DNA from: Carettochelys insculpta
Taxonomy: Eukaryota; Chordata; Testudines; Carettochelyidae
Length of the DNA stretch: 64,000 bases
Assembly (NCBI RefSeq): GCF_033958435.1
Contig: NC_134146.1
Coordinates: 26,372,501-26,436,500 of the forward strand
Reading direction: 5' to 3'
Within the stretch, counting starts at the first letter, position 1. Each line of letters opens with the position of its first letter. Shown in pieces: positions 1 to 13,376 of the stretch. The notes below the pieces were generated by a model. The model was given only the letters and a program-made list of their open reading frames with translations. It had not been told where the DNA came from and made no database searches. The position numbers and the translations under genes are program-made.

Positions 1-3000
1 CCAGTTAAGTCAGTCAATCTACTGCAGTCTGTTTGTATCACATTATAGTGTATAACAAAGAAAACAAAACCCCTGGAACATCAGGGGTCTGACTGGCACT
101 GTAAATAGCCTGGGACAACGACAGCTGCTCCCTGCTGGTGACTAGGTCAGCCAATTGGTTTTTGCCGTGTTTTTGTGTGTTTGCCATGAGTTGGCCCTTT
201 TGAACATAAGGCACGAGGCTGAACTTTGAGACGAGACTAAGAAAACAAAGGAATTGTAAATGGGCCCTTTATGTTCTCATCATTTCTTTTTTCTGTCAAC
301 TGGTCTTCTAAGCATTCTTTTGTCCAAATAAATTACTACTACACCAGTATTTTTCCCTTGCTTATAAAGAGCAGTATCTTGGCTGCACAATGTTAGGTGC
401 TTTAGGGTTGGGTTTAAATTATGCAAGGAGAACAAACAGAATATTTTGGTGGTGAGTATTGAGTCTCCACGCCCTACAAAATGCTTGGACGTTGGAGGAA
501 GAGATCCTTAAGTAGTTTTCCTTGTCCTTTTTTTGTGGAACGTATGCTGAAGGTCACTTTGGGTACAATCAAAATTTTCCAAAACCTTCTGAAATTGTGC
601 TAATCCTTAAATCTCAAGCAAACCATTTTGAGTTTTTACTTTAATCCAGTTTTATTGGCATTTCTCAAATAATTATGTAAATAAGACATCTGGATCACTA
701 GGTAGGTAGGTATAAGTCATGGAGACTGTAAATCATGTGTATTTCTCCAAATTGAGTCAAGCAAAGCCATCCAGACCAAAATGAAATAGCGTGTTGAGAT
801 TAGTAGTCTTGGGTGTTGCAGGCCCTGGCCGAAATACAGATTTGAATAAAAGCTACATAAAGTTATTCTATGGAAGATTTGGAATAATGTGTCCTCTTCC
901 TATTGACTTCAGCTAAGATTGTACCAGCAAGAATGTCGCTCTTTGGCTTAACTGCATGATTTTTTGGGGATCACCACCATCTGAAATAGGATAGCCACAT
1001 GGATCAACTGTTCATAATAGTTTAAAAGACTGGAAAAATCCCAAGGTGCAGCAGGTCAATATTTCATCTTACACCATGTGTCATTTGATGCACAGTTGTA
1101 GAGCTTATGTGCCCAAGAACAGAAATAGTTGACTGGTGTAACAAAGGAAAATAATTCCCATTGGTTCATGCTCTGCGGGGTAAGCCTAGGCATGGGGTGG
1201 AGGTTGGGGCTCAGAGGGGCTATAACCCTGCTCTGAGGTGAGGTTGGGATAAGGGGTTCAGTATGCAGGTTGCTCTGAGGAGAGAGGAAAACTCCCACTG
1301 TGCTCACCGCAGCAGCTTGGGGTCAGGTGAGAAGTGTCTCTCCATGAGTGCTGCATTGGGCACAGCCAGGGGAGCTGTGCCGGAGGACAGATGGACACAC
1401 TCTCTCTCTCTCTCTCAAATATATACTTGATATCTGTCTCCACCCTGGCCCCTGCTGGTCCAATAGAGTTATAGGTGCCCTGGTTCTCATCTCTGCGCTG
1501 TTGCTGTCTCCTTCCTGCCCGCCCCCCCCGCCCCCGATCTGTGATCATTCTGCAGAATAACTGTCCCTGCTTCCAGATGCCTCCCTTTCCATTTTAGGAC
1601 AGAGAATGGAATTCCAGGTACATTCCATTGTCCTGGAACAACCAACCCTTTACCGGCTTTAAGTTATGATGAGAGGAAGTTGCATGCCAAATTTGGTAGT
1701 CCTAGGTCTGGAGTGCGCAAGATCTGTCCCACCAGGCCTTTTAATCTGGCCTGTCCTACAGATGTAGATGGAGAGAGCTTTGTGTGCTGCCCTTCCCCTC
1801 AGTAAAATCTCTCAGCTCCTATTGGCTGGAAACAGGAGTAAGTAACAGCAGTAAAAAGCTGTGAAAACTTTGTCACTAAAGCTATTAGACCTGACCTTGA
1901 AAACTCACAGGAAAAATATCTGTTCCATATGAAGACATTTTTTTACAGCTTTTAGAGTAATGTTAATTTAGTCAGCTGCTTAGTTTTTGGGGAAAATGTC
2001 ATTATTCTGTATGCGGATAACATGTAAGCATTGCAGAGTCTTCAGGTCTGTGATGCCTTCTTTTTGCTCTACATCCAGCCATTTCTGTTGGCAGGCCAGT
2101 AAGTTTAACCTGTGAGTTTCAAATTGATTAGGTGGAACAATATTTTCTGACTAATGTGTTAAAAGCAAGACTGGATAGTTCAGGGAAATGCTACTAAGCT
2201 AAATGCTGCTAAGGACCTTTACACCACTGAGTCATCTGTCTTAGGTCAAGAGTGACTAAATGTTGTTACTAGCAGTCAGCATTCCATTGCCATGGACTTA
2301 TTCTGATGGACTTATCCCAACATTAGCACTACTACTTGGCAACCTGCTTGGCAGTGTCAGCTGAGAAACCATGGATTTAAGAGGCCTAGACACTGGACTA
2401 TCTTAATCCATGAGTGTTTTGGTTTAATTTTCTCTTTGCCTTTTGGATACTGTTCATAAATACGTGCATATTTGTGTGTAGCACCCTACCTTTTCACAAC
2501 CAGGAATGTATTTGTGGTTAATGCAGAGGCTGAGGCATTTGCCCATTTAAACTAGGGTGTTTAGTGGTGGCTCTTTTCAAAGAGGGTGAATAATAGAGGC
2601 ATAAACAAGGCTAAAACATAAAGAAGACATGAGCGATCCAGTAACACAGACCAGCTAGATACACATATTCAGAACTAAAGTTTGTGAAGTCACCCGATAT
2701 GTGCATGAACATGTGTTTTATACATACAGCCTCGTGCACATCATGATACAATGGGTCTCTGTTCACATCTTCCTGGCAAACGCAAATGTTTTCATGAAAT
2801 GTTATTATAGCTTGATAGATTTAAAGGTCAGATAGGACCATTGTGATAATTTAGTCTGATCTGCATAATACAGGACATAAGACTTCCCTCTATTCATTCC
2901 TATTTTAAGTTCAATAGTTGTGCTTAAATTAGAATAAAATATCTCGTAGCAAAACATACATTCTTGACTTTAAAATTTCTAATGATGGGCAATGCATCAC

Positions 3001-3155
3001 ACTCCTGGGTGAATTGTTCTAATGATTCATTATCCTCATGGATAAAATGTTTAAAATTTAATAAAGTAAAAATTTTGCACTCTACTTTTAGTCTGTTTGC
3101 CAGACTTAAGCTTCCAGATCTTATACCTTTGCTTGCTACATTGAACATTCCTGTA
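1..3155. other. Intergenic DNA, no gene seen
   Basis: AT-rich spacer. Short open frames exist on both strands, but none has splice context, a recognisable domain or protein-like composition. A short CT microsatellite lies near 1400-1417 and a C-rich tract near 1519-1534. In the human order TSC22D2 lies further upstream, but none of its coding sequence was recognised here. Confidence 0.6.
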
Positions 3156-3476
3156 CAAGTTGAACCTCTCTAATCCAGTGAACTCTTGTTTGGCAACATC
3201 TGTAATCTGGCATGATTTTAGTTACTGGATGACTACTTATCAGGGCTGTGGCCAAGTTTTCTGTGGTCCCATAAAGTTTGTTTACAGCCACTCTGGCTCT
3301 CAGTATTATGTGCTGTTATTTAGCTCTAATTTAACTCTAAATGTCTTCTCAGAGCCCAGTAAGCAGTAGAACTGTTGGAAATGCTGCTAGGCAATATTGA
3401 TCTCAGTGGACCAGAAAATTCTCTAATTTGGCACTGGTCAGGTCTTGAGTGTAGCAGACTAGAGAAGTTCAACATG
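3156..3476. mobile_element. Pogo/Tigger-like non-autonomous DNA transposon
   Basis: A 321-bp element with terminal inverted repeats. The left end reads CAAGTTGAACCTCTCTAATC, and the right end is its approximate reverse complement. TA dinucleotides sit immediately outside both ends (3154-3155 and 3477-3478), as expected of Tc1/mariner/pogo insertions. Related copies lie at 18081-18371, 33742-33908, 36854-37330 and 56151-56430. No transposase frame is present. The family name is an inference from the termini. Confidence 0.7.
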
Positions 3477-6400
3477 TATTACCAAATTTTGGTTCCCTAT
3501 TGCAGTATGAATCTGTTATCAAGTCACCTGTTACACTTCTCTTTGATAAACTAAATAGTTAGAATACTTGGCCTGGTAGTGGTAGACTCAACAAGCTCTA
3601 ATTGTTAATCATTCTGTTGAGTCTTCTCTGAGCCATCTCCAATTTAACATCTTTCTTGAACAGGGATTGATGGTTCTGGTAACTCCGGGAACTATTTAAT
3701 CATTTACCCCAGAAGTGGTTACCCTGTTTTCATCATCTCTGCCTGGTGACCCTCCAGATAGAGCTTGAAGAGGATCAGATGCCATAACATGGTTTGCTGG
3801 ATATCTTGCAAATCCAGGATCACAGATGAGTGGCTCTCCTGCTAATGAGGCTATTGTGAATCCAGATAACCAGCATAGCACACTTCTTGGCTGGGTCTGC
3901 ACCTGCTCCTTCCTGTTAATGAGCAGGTTTGAAATAAAGTGCAGCTTTTCAAATCATGCACCACCCATGGAGACAGGACCTTCCAAAAGAAGCCCCCCCG
4001 CCCAAGTTTTCAAGAGCCCTTCTTCCGATCACAGAAGGGGCACGTGTAGACCCAGCCCTTGTGTTTCCATCACAGAGCACCAAGACACACTAGTTTGTTC
4101 CCTCAAAAGGAGTGAAGTTTCTATTATCTCACACCCCTCAACTTGCTGGAGGATCAAGCAGCCATTAAACGCACCCCAGGCTTCAGTACCCAAAAACTCC
4201 CCCATCAGACAAGATTGCCAAGCAGCAAAATCTAGGAAAAAAGGTCATTTCCACCTCTCTCCAATTTAGAGTTTCAAATATTCAGACCCATCTAACTAAA
4301 TATGACTTGACTAATTATGTGAAGTTGTATTTTCAGGGCAAATTCCCTCAGGAAGAGAGAGCTCAGCTGCATCCCTTAATTGATTAAGGCAAAATCATGG
4401 ACAAAACCTTTCCACTTGTTGCAGTAAATTCTATGAACGCTATCCAAAAGAATGATGGACCCTAGTCATGCTGAGAGATTGCCAGTTACAAAGCTCAGGT
4501 TTCCCTAGAAAGGTGCAAAGTTCTATTTAAGATATGCCCTTGATACACTTAACCTGTTCAAAGAAAAGACAGATGAGTATCTCTGCTCTCAAGGACAATG
4601 CTTCATTTTGTGGGTATCCATATGGGCACAGGAAATAGGGACCTGTGCTGCCAAGCACCACCAATCTTGGGGACCTGGGTGCCTGGCTCCACCAATGTCA
4701 GGCTGAGGCTCTCCCCGAGCCTCAGCTGCCAGACCCATGCACCTCACTTGAGCATCCCTGTTGGCTGTCTGTGGTCAGACACCTGACCTGTAACCTGCCC
4801 TTCCTGTAGCAAGCAGCTCTGCCCGGTGTGGTCTCCCTTGCTGGCTGCTACTACTGCAGTCTATCTCTAGGGAGGCAGCCCTAGCAGCAGGCTGACTGCT
4901 CTGTCTGCTCAGGCAGAAGGCACATGGCATTCTCATTCACCACCAGTCAACTGCCAGTGGAGTCCATCCTGCTTAGGGCTTGGGTAAGTGTGTGTAGTGC
5001 TGGGAGTGGGGGTAGAAGAGGAGGGGGGTTTGGAGGCCTTAAGCTAGGGCCCCAGTCCCTTCAACACCCCACCCCCTCATCTGCACCCAAGAACTTGCAC
5101 CTCAACCCTCTGTCTGAGCCTCCCCAAACTCCAAAGCCCTCACCCCCTGCCCCCATCTCAGCCAGAGTCTTCACCTTCCACAAACTTACGAGGCAGGTGT
5201 GAAGGGTGTCCAGGACTTGGACCTGTTCTAGGTACCACTAAAAATTATAGAAACCTCTCATGTCTGGTACCAGCAATGGCATCCAGTCCAGGAGAGGTAT
5301 GACTCCAGTTGGGGCAGTGAGGGGTAAGAACACATTTCTTAGGAGTGAAGCCGTCATTCTCTAGGCTTGGGCCTTTTATCTGCAAAGAGCAAAAGCAATT
5401 AGCAAGACACTTAGACTTTTTGCTCCATAACAAGGAGATCAAGCTGTATCTGAGCACAGATTTTCTAAATGGATCTCTGGCTGCATTATCCTTTGTTACC
5501 AAATAACTCACAGCCCTCCCCCTGGGAAGGAAGGCCCATTCCACCAGAGCAAGCAACCTCTGTGAAATGTACCTCTACTGGAGATATGTAGGGCAGCTCT
5601 CTAGAGCTCCTTATGCTTTGGTCCAGTCTTCTACTGCTGACACATCTGTGCAACAATAGGATTACAGCCAGCCATCACATCTGAATCCTTGCATCAAACT
5701 GTTTCACTATTGTTTACTAATCTCCCATGTATGGAATACACCTAAGGATAATCACTGAAAGAAGAAATGGAGGTTATTTACCTGGCACTGGAGGTTCTCC
5801 AAGGCGTGGTCTCTAACTGTATTCTAAGACTCGCCATCTGTCCCTTCTGCTGCTGACCATAACTGGATTTGTGGTAGAAGAAAGAACTGGAGAAGTGCTG
5901 ATTTGCACCATCCCATACCTTTAGTTCAGAGCATGAGGAGAACTGTGGATGTGTAAATAGACACTGCTTACTAAAAATCTCCAGACTCAGGCACATAGTC
6001 TGCATGTGTACTCACATGTGGAAAACCAGGGATGTTATCTCCATTTCCCTAGGAACTAGAATATTTGGTGAGCATTCTGGTAAACTTCATATGAAACTTT
6101 TAAAGCATTACCTACATCCAAGGTTGGGCAATATTACTATCCCCAGGATCCTGCTGTAGGGACTTCACTATGCCAGTCTCTTTAGCTGGGAGATGCTTAG
6201 ATATCAGAGTGAGGCATATCAGGACAGAACCTCTGCATGGAAAGATACGTAAACTGAAAGGGTAAGAACAAATGATACAAAATTGGGTATCATGAGGTCC
6301 TGGTCCATGAGTAGGTCTCATAGGCACTACAGTAATAAAAATAAATAAGAATAAAGCCATCTTGAGGGATCTAAGTATGACTTGCTTTTGAGGAAAACTG

Positions 6401-7060
6401 ACTAGCACTTCTGGATTAAGGTCTATATAATTTTAAATGTTCCTGATTTAAAAAAATCTGAGTGACATAGCAATAGGTCTAGAGAGAGGCCCCCATCAGA
6501 AAAGGGGTTAGGCAGTTTCTTGATGAATTGTTTTGCATTCTCACAAAGATATGCTATTGAGGGAGAACTTTTGTTGGTAGCCAGTGAGGACTTGCTGGTC
6601 ATTTGTCTCCACCTGCTGGCAGAAAGCTCTACCCTGAATGCATCAGATTAATCTATGCCCTATAACATTTAGGAAACCGCATTTAGACAACTAGGAAGGT
6701 AGTTTCACAGCTTAGAATTTAGAACTGCCCACCTCTTTTGACCCTAGCCATCTCTCTTTTGTAACTATCCCCTCTTCATTGCCTTCACATCATTGCCATT
6801 TTCCATTCATCCTTCCTTCTGATCCCTTCTGTGTTTCAGATAGTAACTGGGACGCTAATTTGTTTTAACAGCACATTAACTCATTAAATAAATCCATCTT
6901 TGAATGTGCCCATCAGTCTATTGTTTTGTCCTCCAGGATTGTTTTGTCCTCCAGTTTGATCTTCAAGGAATGTCAGTTGTTGCTGCTGTTTTGGACTCCC
7001 ACAACGAATTGCATTCTGCAGCACATGGCAGCATTTCCTATTGCTGCCTATACTGCAAAA
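3477..7060. other. Intergenic DNA with decayed repeats
   Basis: No gene is supported. Around 3640-3900 there is sequence resembling parts of the TA-flanked element at 17163-17589, including a shared ATAACCAGCATA stretch. A GC-richer, proline-coding-like segment lies at about 4600-5210; it looks like the interior of a decayed DNA transposon rather than an exon. The rest is unremarkable AT-rich spacer. Confidence 0.4.
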
Positions 7061-7262
7061 ACAAGAAATCCTGTGGCACCTTGTAGACTAACAGATATTT
7101 TGGAGTATAAGCTTTTGTGGGCAAAGACCTGTTTTGTCAGATGCAACAAGTGGGTCTTTGCCCATGAAAGCATATGCTCCTCAATACCGGTCAGTCTTAT
7201 AAGGTGCCATAGGACTTCTTGTTAGTTTTGAAGTTACAGACTAACTCGGCTACCCCCTCATA
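7061..7262. mobile_element. Penelope-like element tail, inverted-repeat form
   Basis: Two copies of one roughly 65-bp tail sequence lie head to head. One reads CCTGTGGCACCTTGTAGACT on the plus strand, and the other carries the complementary GGTGCCATAGGACTTCTTGT. The centre holds a hammerhead-like core in each direction: CTGACAA on the minus strand at 7140-7134, and a GAAA box on the plus strand at 7166-7169. Penelope-like retroelements are known to end in repeated, sometimes inverted, pseudo-LTRs. Assignment to that class is inferred from the tail and from the related coding fragment at 54430-54950. Confidence 0.6.
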
Positions 7263-10189
7263 CTGCAAAAGAAAATCTGGGGGTTTCCTACTTGGCTCAC
7301 TTCCCACTTGCCTCCCAGACCAAGTTTGTTGCTGCTTTCTCAGAAAAAAGAAGTGATGCAAGCTTTTTGTAATTCAGCAAAATTTACTTTCTCTTTTAAA
7401 TGTCCTCTCCCCTGACACCTTCCCCATGGAAACTTTTTCTGAAAATACAGAAATCTGACAGCAAATAAAAACTGGGTGAGATGAGACTAGATTTGTCTAT
7501 GCTTGCTGGTAGATTGACACTGTTAAGTGATGCGGCAAATGGCCATTTACTGAGTCAGCGGAAGACATGATAAATCAGATTTACTGTTCAATACACCTTC
7601 TTAGAAACAGAACTTCACAATCCAGCTACCCTAAACTGCAAAATCAGTGCTGAAATCGGTAAACATTTTCCCCTCCATCCTCTTGTGTATTCTAATTCAA
7701 GTTTCTGAAGATATGAGAAAGTAAGGAACTCAGAATATTTGCAGAATAAGTAAGATACGAACACATTTATTCCTAGCAAAAGCAGAGCTTTATAAATTTC
7801 TAAATACTCACCCTCCAGAATTTATCAAACGGGGTACTTTTGGTTAATCAGGCTCTGCAGACACTTTCCACACACTCCTTCAATACATACTCTATAGCTT
7901 GTTTCAGTCCACTGGTCAAACAGTTCCCAGAGACCGTATAGTTTTCAACAGCAACTTCTAATTCCTCTTCCTTTGTCTTCTGTTGAGGTGCTTCTATTGC
8001 ACCAACCTCTCTCCATAGAATAACCAGTTTCTTCTTCGAAGGAGTTTTGCCAAGAGATACATTGATTGTTCTACTAAGGCACAGTCATTCCATGTTAATG
8101 ACGACTTTGACTGTAGCTACTTTCAGACAAAATGCTCCCTTATTAACTAATAGCTGATTCAGTGAATATTGAACATTCCTTATACACAGTTGATAAAAAT
8201 CAGAATGTGCAAGCTATACTGAGGTTTCCTCAACAATTAACTGAATTAATTCTATTTAGTCACTTTAGGTTTCATTATGGAAAAATGCAGTCTCAGCTTC
8301 TGTATAGTAAGGAAAATGTTTCAATACTTAAAGTTGAATGACAATCTATCTTTGGCACTAGTCTAGTAGGTACAGTGATTACCTATACTAGTGTCCCTAA
8401 ACCAGCTTATGAACTGACTGCAATTTAATTCTATTTCATACAGCAGCCAAGCTGAAGTTAATTCAAGAAACTGATGTGTGAGGCAGGATTTGGTCTTTCG
8501 CATCACTTACTCAGTGATCCCACTGATATCCTCACGACCACTCATAAGGCAAAGAGGACTTTGTGCTTCTTTCCCCTCTAAATCAGTTGATAAACATGGT
8601 AATCTGGTTTGTTGACTTATATTAGCATGGTTAAAATGAAGTACTTTACCTGCATTCTTAGATTACACTAATACTAAATTGTGATAAACTTAGCATTTTT
8701 TAGAGAACACAGACTTCCTTAGGTTTTCTGCACACAAATGATCTAACTCCCATGTTTGAAATCAGTGCATGTGTTGTAAGTGGAAGCAAACCTGCCTGTT
8801 GGGTATTTACCCAGTGGCTGTATTAGCTAGTTTGCCTATGCATAACTTACCACAATGGTCTAACATTTTAGACAACTTAAACCCCATTTTCTACATCTGG
8901 GGATAAAGACATGCTTCAAAGAGGAAATTAACAGCAATGGGTTAAAGACATATGTATTCGATAACTAATCTGAGATACTCCAGTACCATGGGAAACTGTG
9001 GGGCTGACCAAATAAAGACCCATTTTATAGTAAGGACCTTTTTGGACAAATATGCACAGTACTATTTATTTCAACAGAGTTATGCCACTTCACACCAGCT
9101 GAGGAGCTGACTTTATATGTAATGTGTTCCTATTATTTTAGTGATCATACATGTTTCTCATTTAAGCACGAGTTTTAATACTTAGTATTTTACTTAGTCA
9201 AGATGGAAACTGAATTAGGATGGCTAGTTCATGCCTCTGCCAATGCAAAATTAATCCATAGAGTAAAATTCCTAGTACTTTATTAAATTTAAAGCTGTTT
9301 AGTTTTAAGTGCTTTTTTAATTAATGCTAAATTACATACCAGTGACCAGCATCTGAAGAAGTGAGTTAACTCACGCAAGCTCATGCTCTAAACTTTTCTG
9401 TTAGTCTATAAGGTGCCACAGGACCCTTCGTTGAAATTACATACCAGTGACCTTTTTAGGTTAATGATCAAATTGTTACTGTACATGCCTTGAATAACAC
9501 CTTCACAATTGTAACTAAAACCAAAACTAGCTATTACTAGGGAATGAATTTGACTAGTTTCAATCCATTTAATTAAAGAAAAACAAGAATACTCACCCTC
9601 ATGGAAATTAGACACTATCATTTTGCAAAGGGCATATTGTGTTAAATACATGTGCAACAAGCATGATGTTCATCTAGAAACTTCATCTTCCATTCAAGGT
9701 ACGTGTCTCTCACTACAAGCACAGTATTCAGTAACATCAAACATGTGATCAAAAATATCAACCATACCTGACTAAAAATTAGCAATTATTTCATGTTTTC
9801 TCTGAGCTGTCTCAGGGTGATTGTTAAACCAGGCTGGAGACAGATAACTCAGCTACTCAACAGTGGAGTCCCCAAAAGGGTGGGAGCAGGGAATCACTGT
9901 ACTGAAGCAAACTTAACATCTCCTTTAGTCAAGGTTGCATAGACCCCTGTTCAATGTAAAATGCAGAGAAATTTATTTTCCGATTTCTTCTGACATAATA
10001 TAGAAAGGCACTGCCTATTTTGTTTTTACTAGTTCTATATTAGTGATCTGTAAACTCTTTGAAAGTTTACTTAACCAATAAACCTTTTAGTATAGGCTTA
10101 GAATAATTTAAAAAAAAGCTTATTTTCACATTAATGAGACAATTTAGATTGGAATGGTTAGCACCTACATGTTTAAAAGTGAGACACTT
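7263..10189. other. Intergenic DNA downstream of SERP1
   Basis: AT-rich sequence with no supported gene apart from the short insertion at 9348-9433. It could hold a longer alternative SERP1 3' UTR, because TTTATT (a minus-strand AATAAA) occurs more than once, but nothing here decides that. Confidence 0.4.
9329..9452 (+). mobile_element. 86-bp retroposed Penelope-like tail with 19-bp target duplication
   Basis: The 19-mer AAATTACATACCAGTGACC occurs perfectly at 9329-9347 and 9434-9452. It brackets an 86-bp insert at 9348-9433 that matches the tail family seen at 43007 (CTGTTAGTCTATAAGGTGCC near 9399). The insert starts close to a hammerhead-like CTGAAGA box, so it is a 5'-truncated tail. The long exact duplication indicates a fairly recent, single retroposition event. 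Confidence 0.8.
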
Positions 10190-11652
10190 CACATTTTAAA
10201 AGTAATTTATTTAAAATAGTATTGCAATTGTACACAAACTTTTTCATTTACAAATTATACCAATTTCCCAAGAGACAGCATATAACTTGTTTGGCTAAAC
10301 AACTGGGCAGATCCTCGGCTATAAAAAAGTGTCACAAGACCACTAATTTCAAGTGGACCTAAAGCAGCTGAGGATGTGAGTGTAAGTAATTAGCAACATA
10401 TCCCTAGACATAGGATTATTTATTTTTTAGGTAATTCTTCATACAACCGTAGGAGTAATATCCCCTTCCTCTATCAACATGCTAAAAACAGACCTTTATT
10501 TTACCGGAGTAAGTGCACAAAGGAAGACTGACTCCATATTTAAGTCAGACAGCGCTATTACAACAGGTAGTTTGACAGTCTATGCTTTGAGAGACTTCTG
10601 CAATAATTAGGTGTGATACATTATATCACCAAGACTGTTTCAGTCGTATACAGAGTCATCAAATCAGATTTTAGGGTTATTCGAATGTAGCTTGGGTCTT
10701 TGACAGGAAAATATTTAAGTGCAAGAGACAAAGGCAGGTTTGGACCCAGTAGATTGGTTCACCTGAAAACATGTTATTTTTCTTTGGAGGTACTGTGTGT
10801 GTACATGTGTCTTATGGTTGAGTACATGCACAAAAAATCACCATTGTATTTAATTAATTGAAAGTGGTTCAAGAAGTATTTACAGCCAAGTTATACATTG
10901 CTGCCAAAAAAGTTTGACAGTCAACAGCAGCACTTATCATAGCTGCTATACCCTTCGCTTTTAGAACTAAAGCATTCTAGAAGCAGTTGTTGCCTTGTCA
11001 TATTTGGCCAGCCTGATCAATTAAAAATCTAATGATTTTACATTACTTGTTTTATGACAAGTCTTGAAAGAGGCATGGAATAAATTTTTCTACCGTTATT
11101 TGTATATGAGTGCTAATGCATTGCCACATTACAGTAAAACTAGATTACAGCCACACATTATGTTCCATTTAAATAAGCAATATAATTCAGCACAGCCCAT
11201 TCAGCATCATTGTGCTTTAAATTCATGGTATGTCCACTAAAATCCTTGCTTCTCAGTTTTAAATAAAACCACTTCCATTTACACATAGGGTTAACAAACC
11301 AAGACTGGTGTTTACGCAGACATTGCAGTTCCTAGTATTTACACTGCACACAGTGTAACAGCTTCACAAAACATGAATTTATACTTCACTAAATAAGTAG
11401 GTCCACGACTGCAGATCAATAGAATTTTATTGCTTTATACATGGGGTGCTTTTCAAGGCACTGTGGTCTTAACTAGAAAACTTGGAATGACTTGTGAAGG
11501 AACATGGAATGATATATGGCCAACTTGGAAAGTAGTTCTGGATCAGGACAGTATCATGAATTAAGGTTTTAGACCAGGGTATCAAACATTAGGAATGACA
11601 GTTCATTGTAATTCACAGGAAGATGATGAAAACTTGTTTGAGATCAGGTCCT
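10190..11652 (-). other. SERP1: Probable SERP1 3' UTR
   Basis: AT-rich sequence directly downstream of the SERP1 stop on the minus strand. It contains no transposon copy that I recognise, unlike its surroundings. It ends near a minus-strand AATAAA at 10206-10211, with another hexamer at about 11426-11431 that could give a shorter transcript. The extent is inferred from these signals, not from transcripts. Confidence 0.5.
10206..10211 (-). terminator. SERP1: Candidate polyadenylation signal of SERP1
   Basis: TTTATT on the plus strand is AATAAA on the minus strand, about 1.4 kb downstream of the SERP1 stop codon. It is chosen as the distal signal because the sequence between it and the stop is free of recognised repeats. 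A proximal hexamer at about 11426-11431 is an alternative. Confidence 0.4.
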
Positions 11653-13365
<1,713 letters not shown>

Positions 13366-13368
<3 letters not shown>

Positions 13369-13376
13369 ATGGCGCC
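13366..13376 (+). promoter_or_regulatory. EIF2A: YY1-like site over the EIF2A start codon
   Basis: The sequence AATATGGCGCC closely resembles the YY1 consensus AAnATGGCGnC and includes the EIF2A ATG. YY1 sites at the start of short first exons are common in TATA-less housekeeping promoters. Binding is inferred. Confidence 0.45.
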
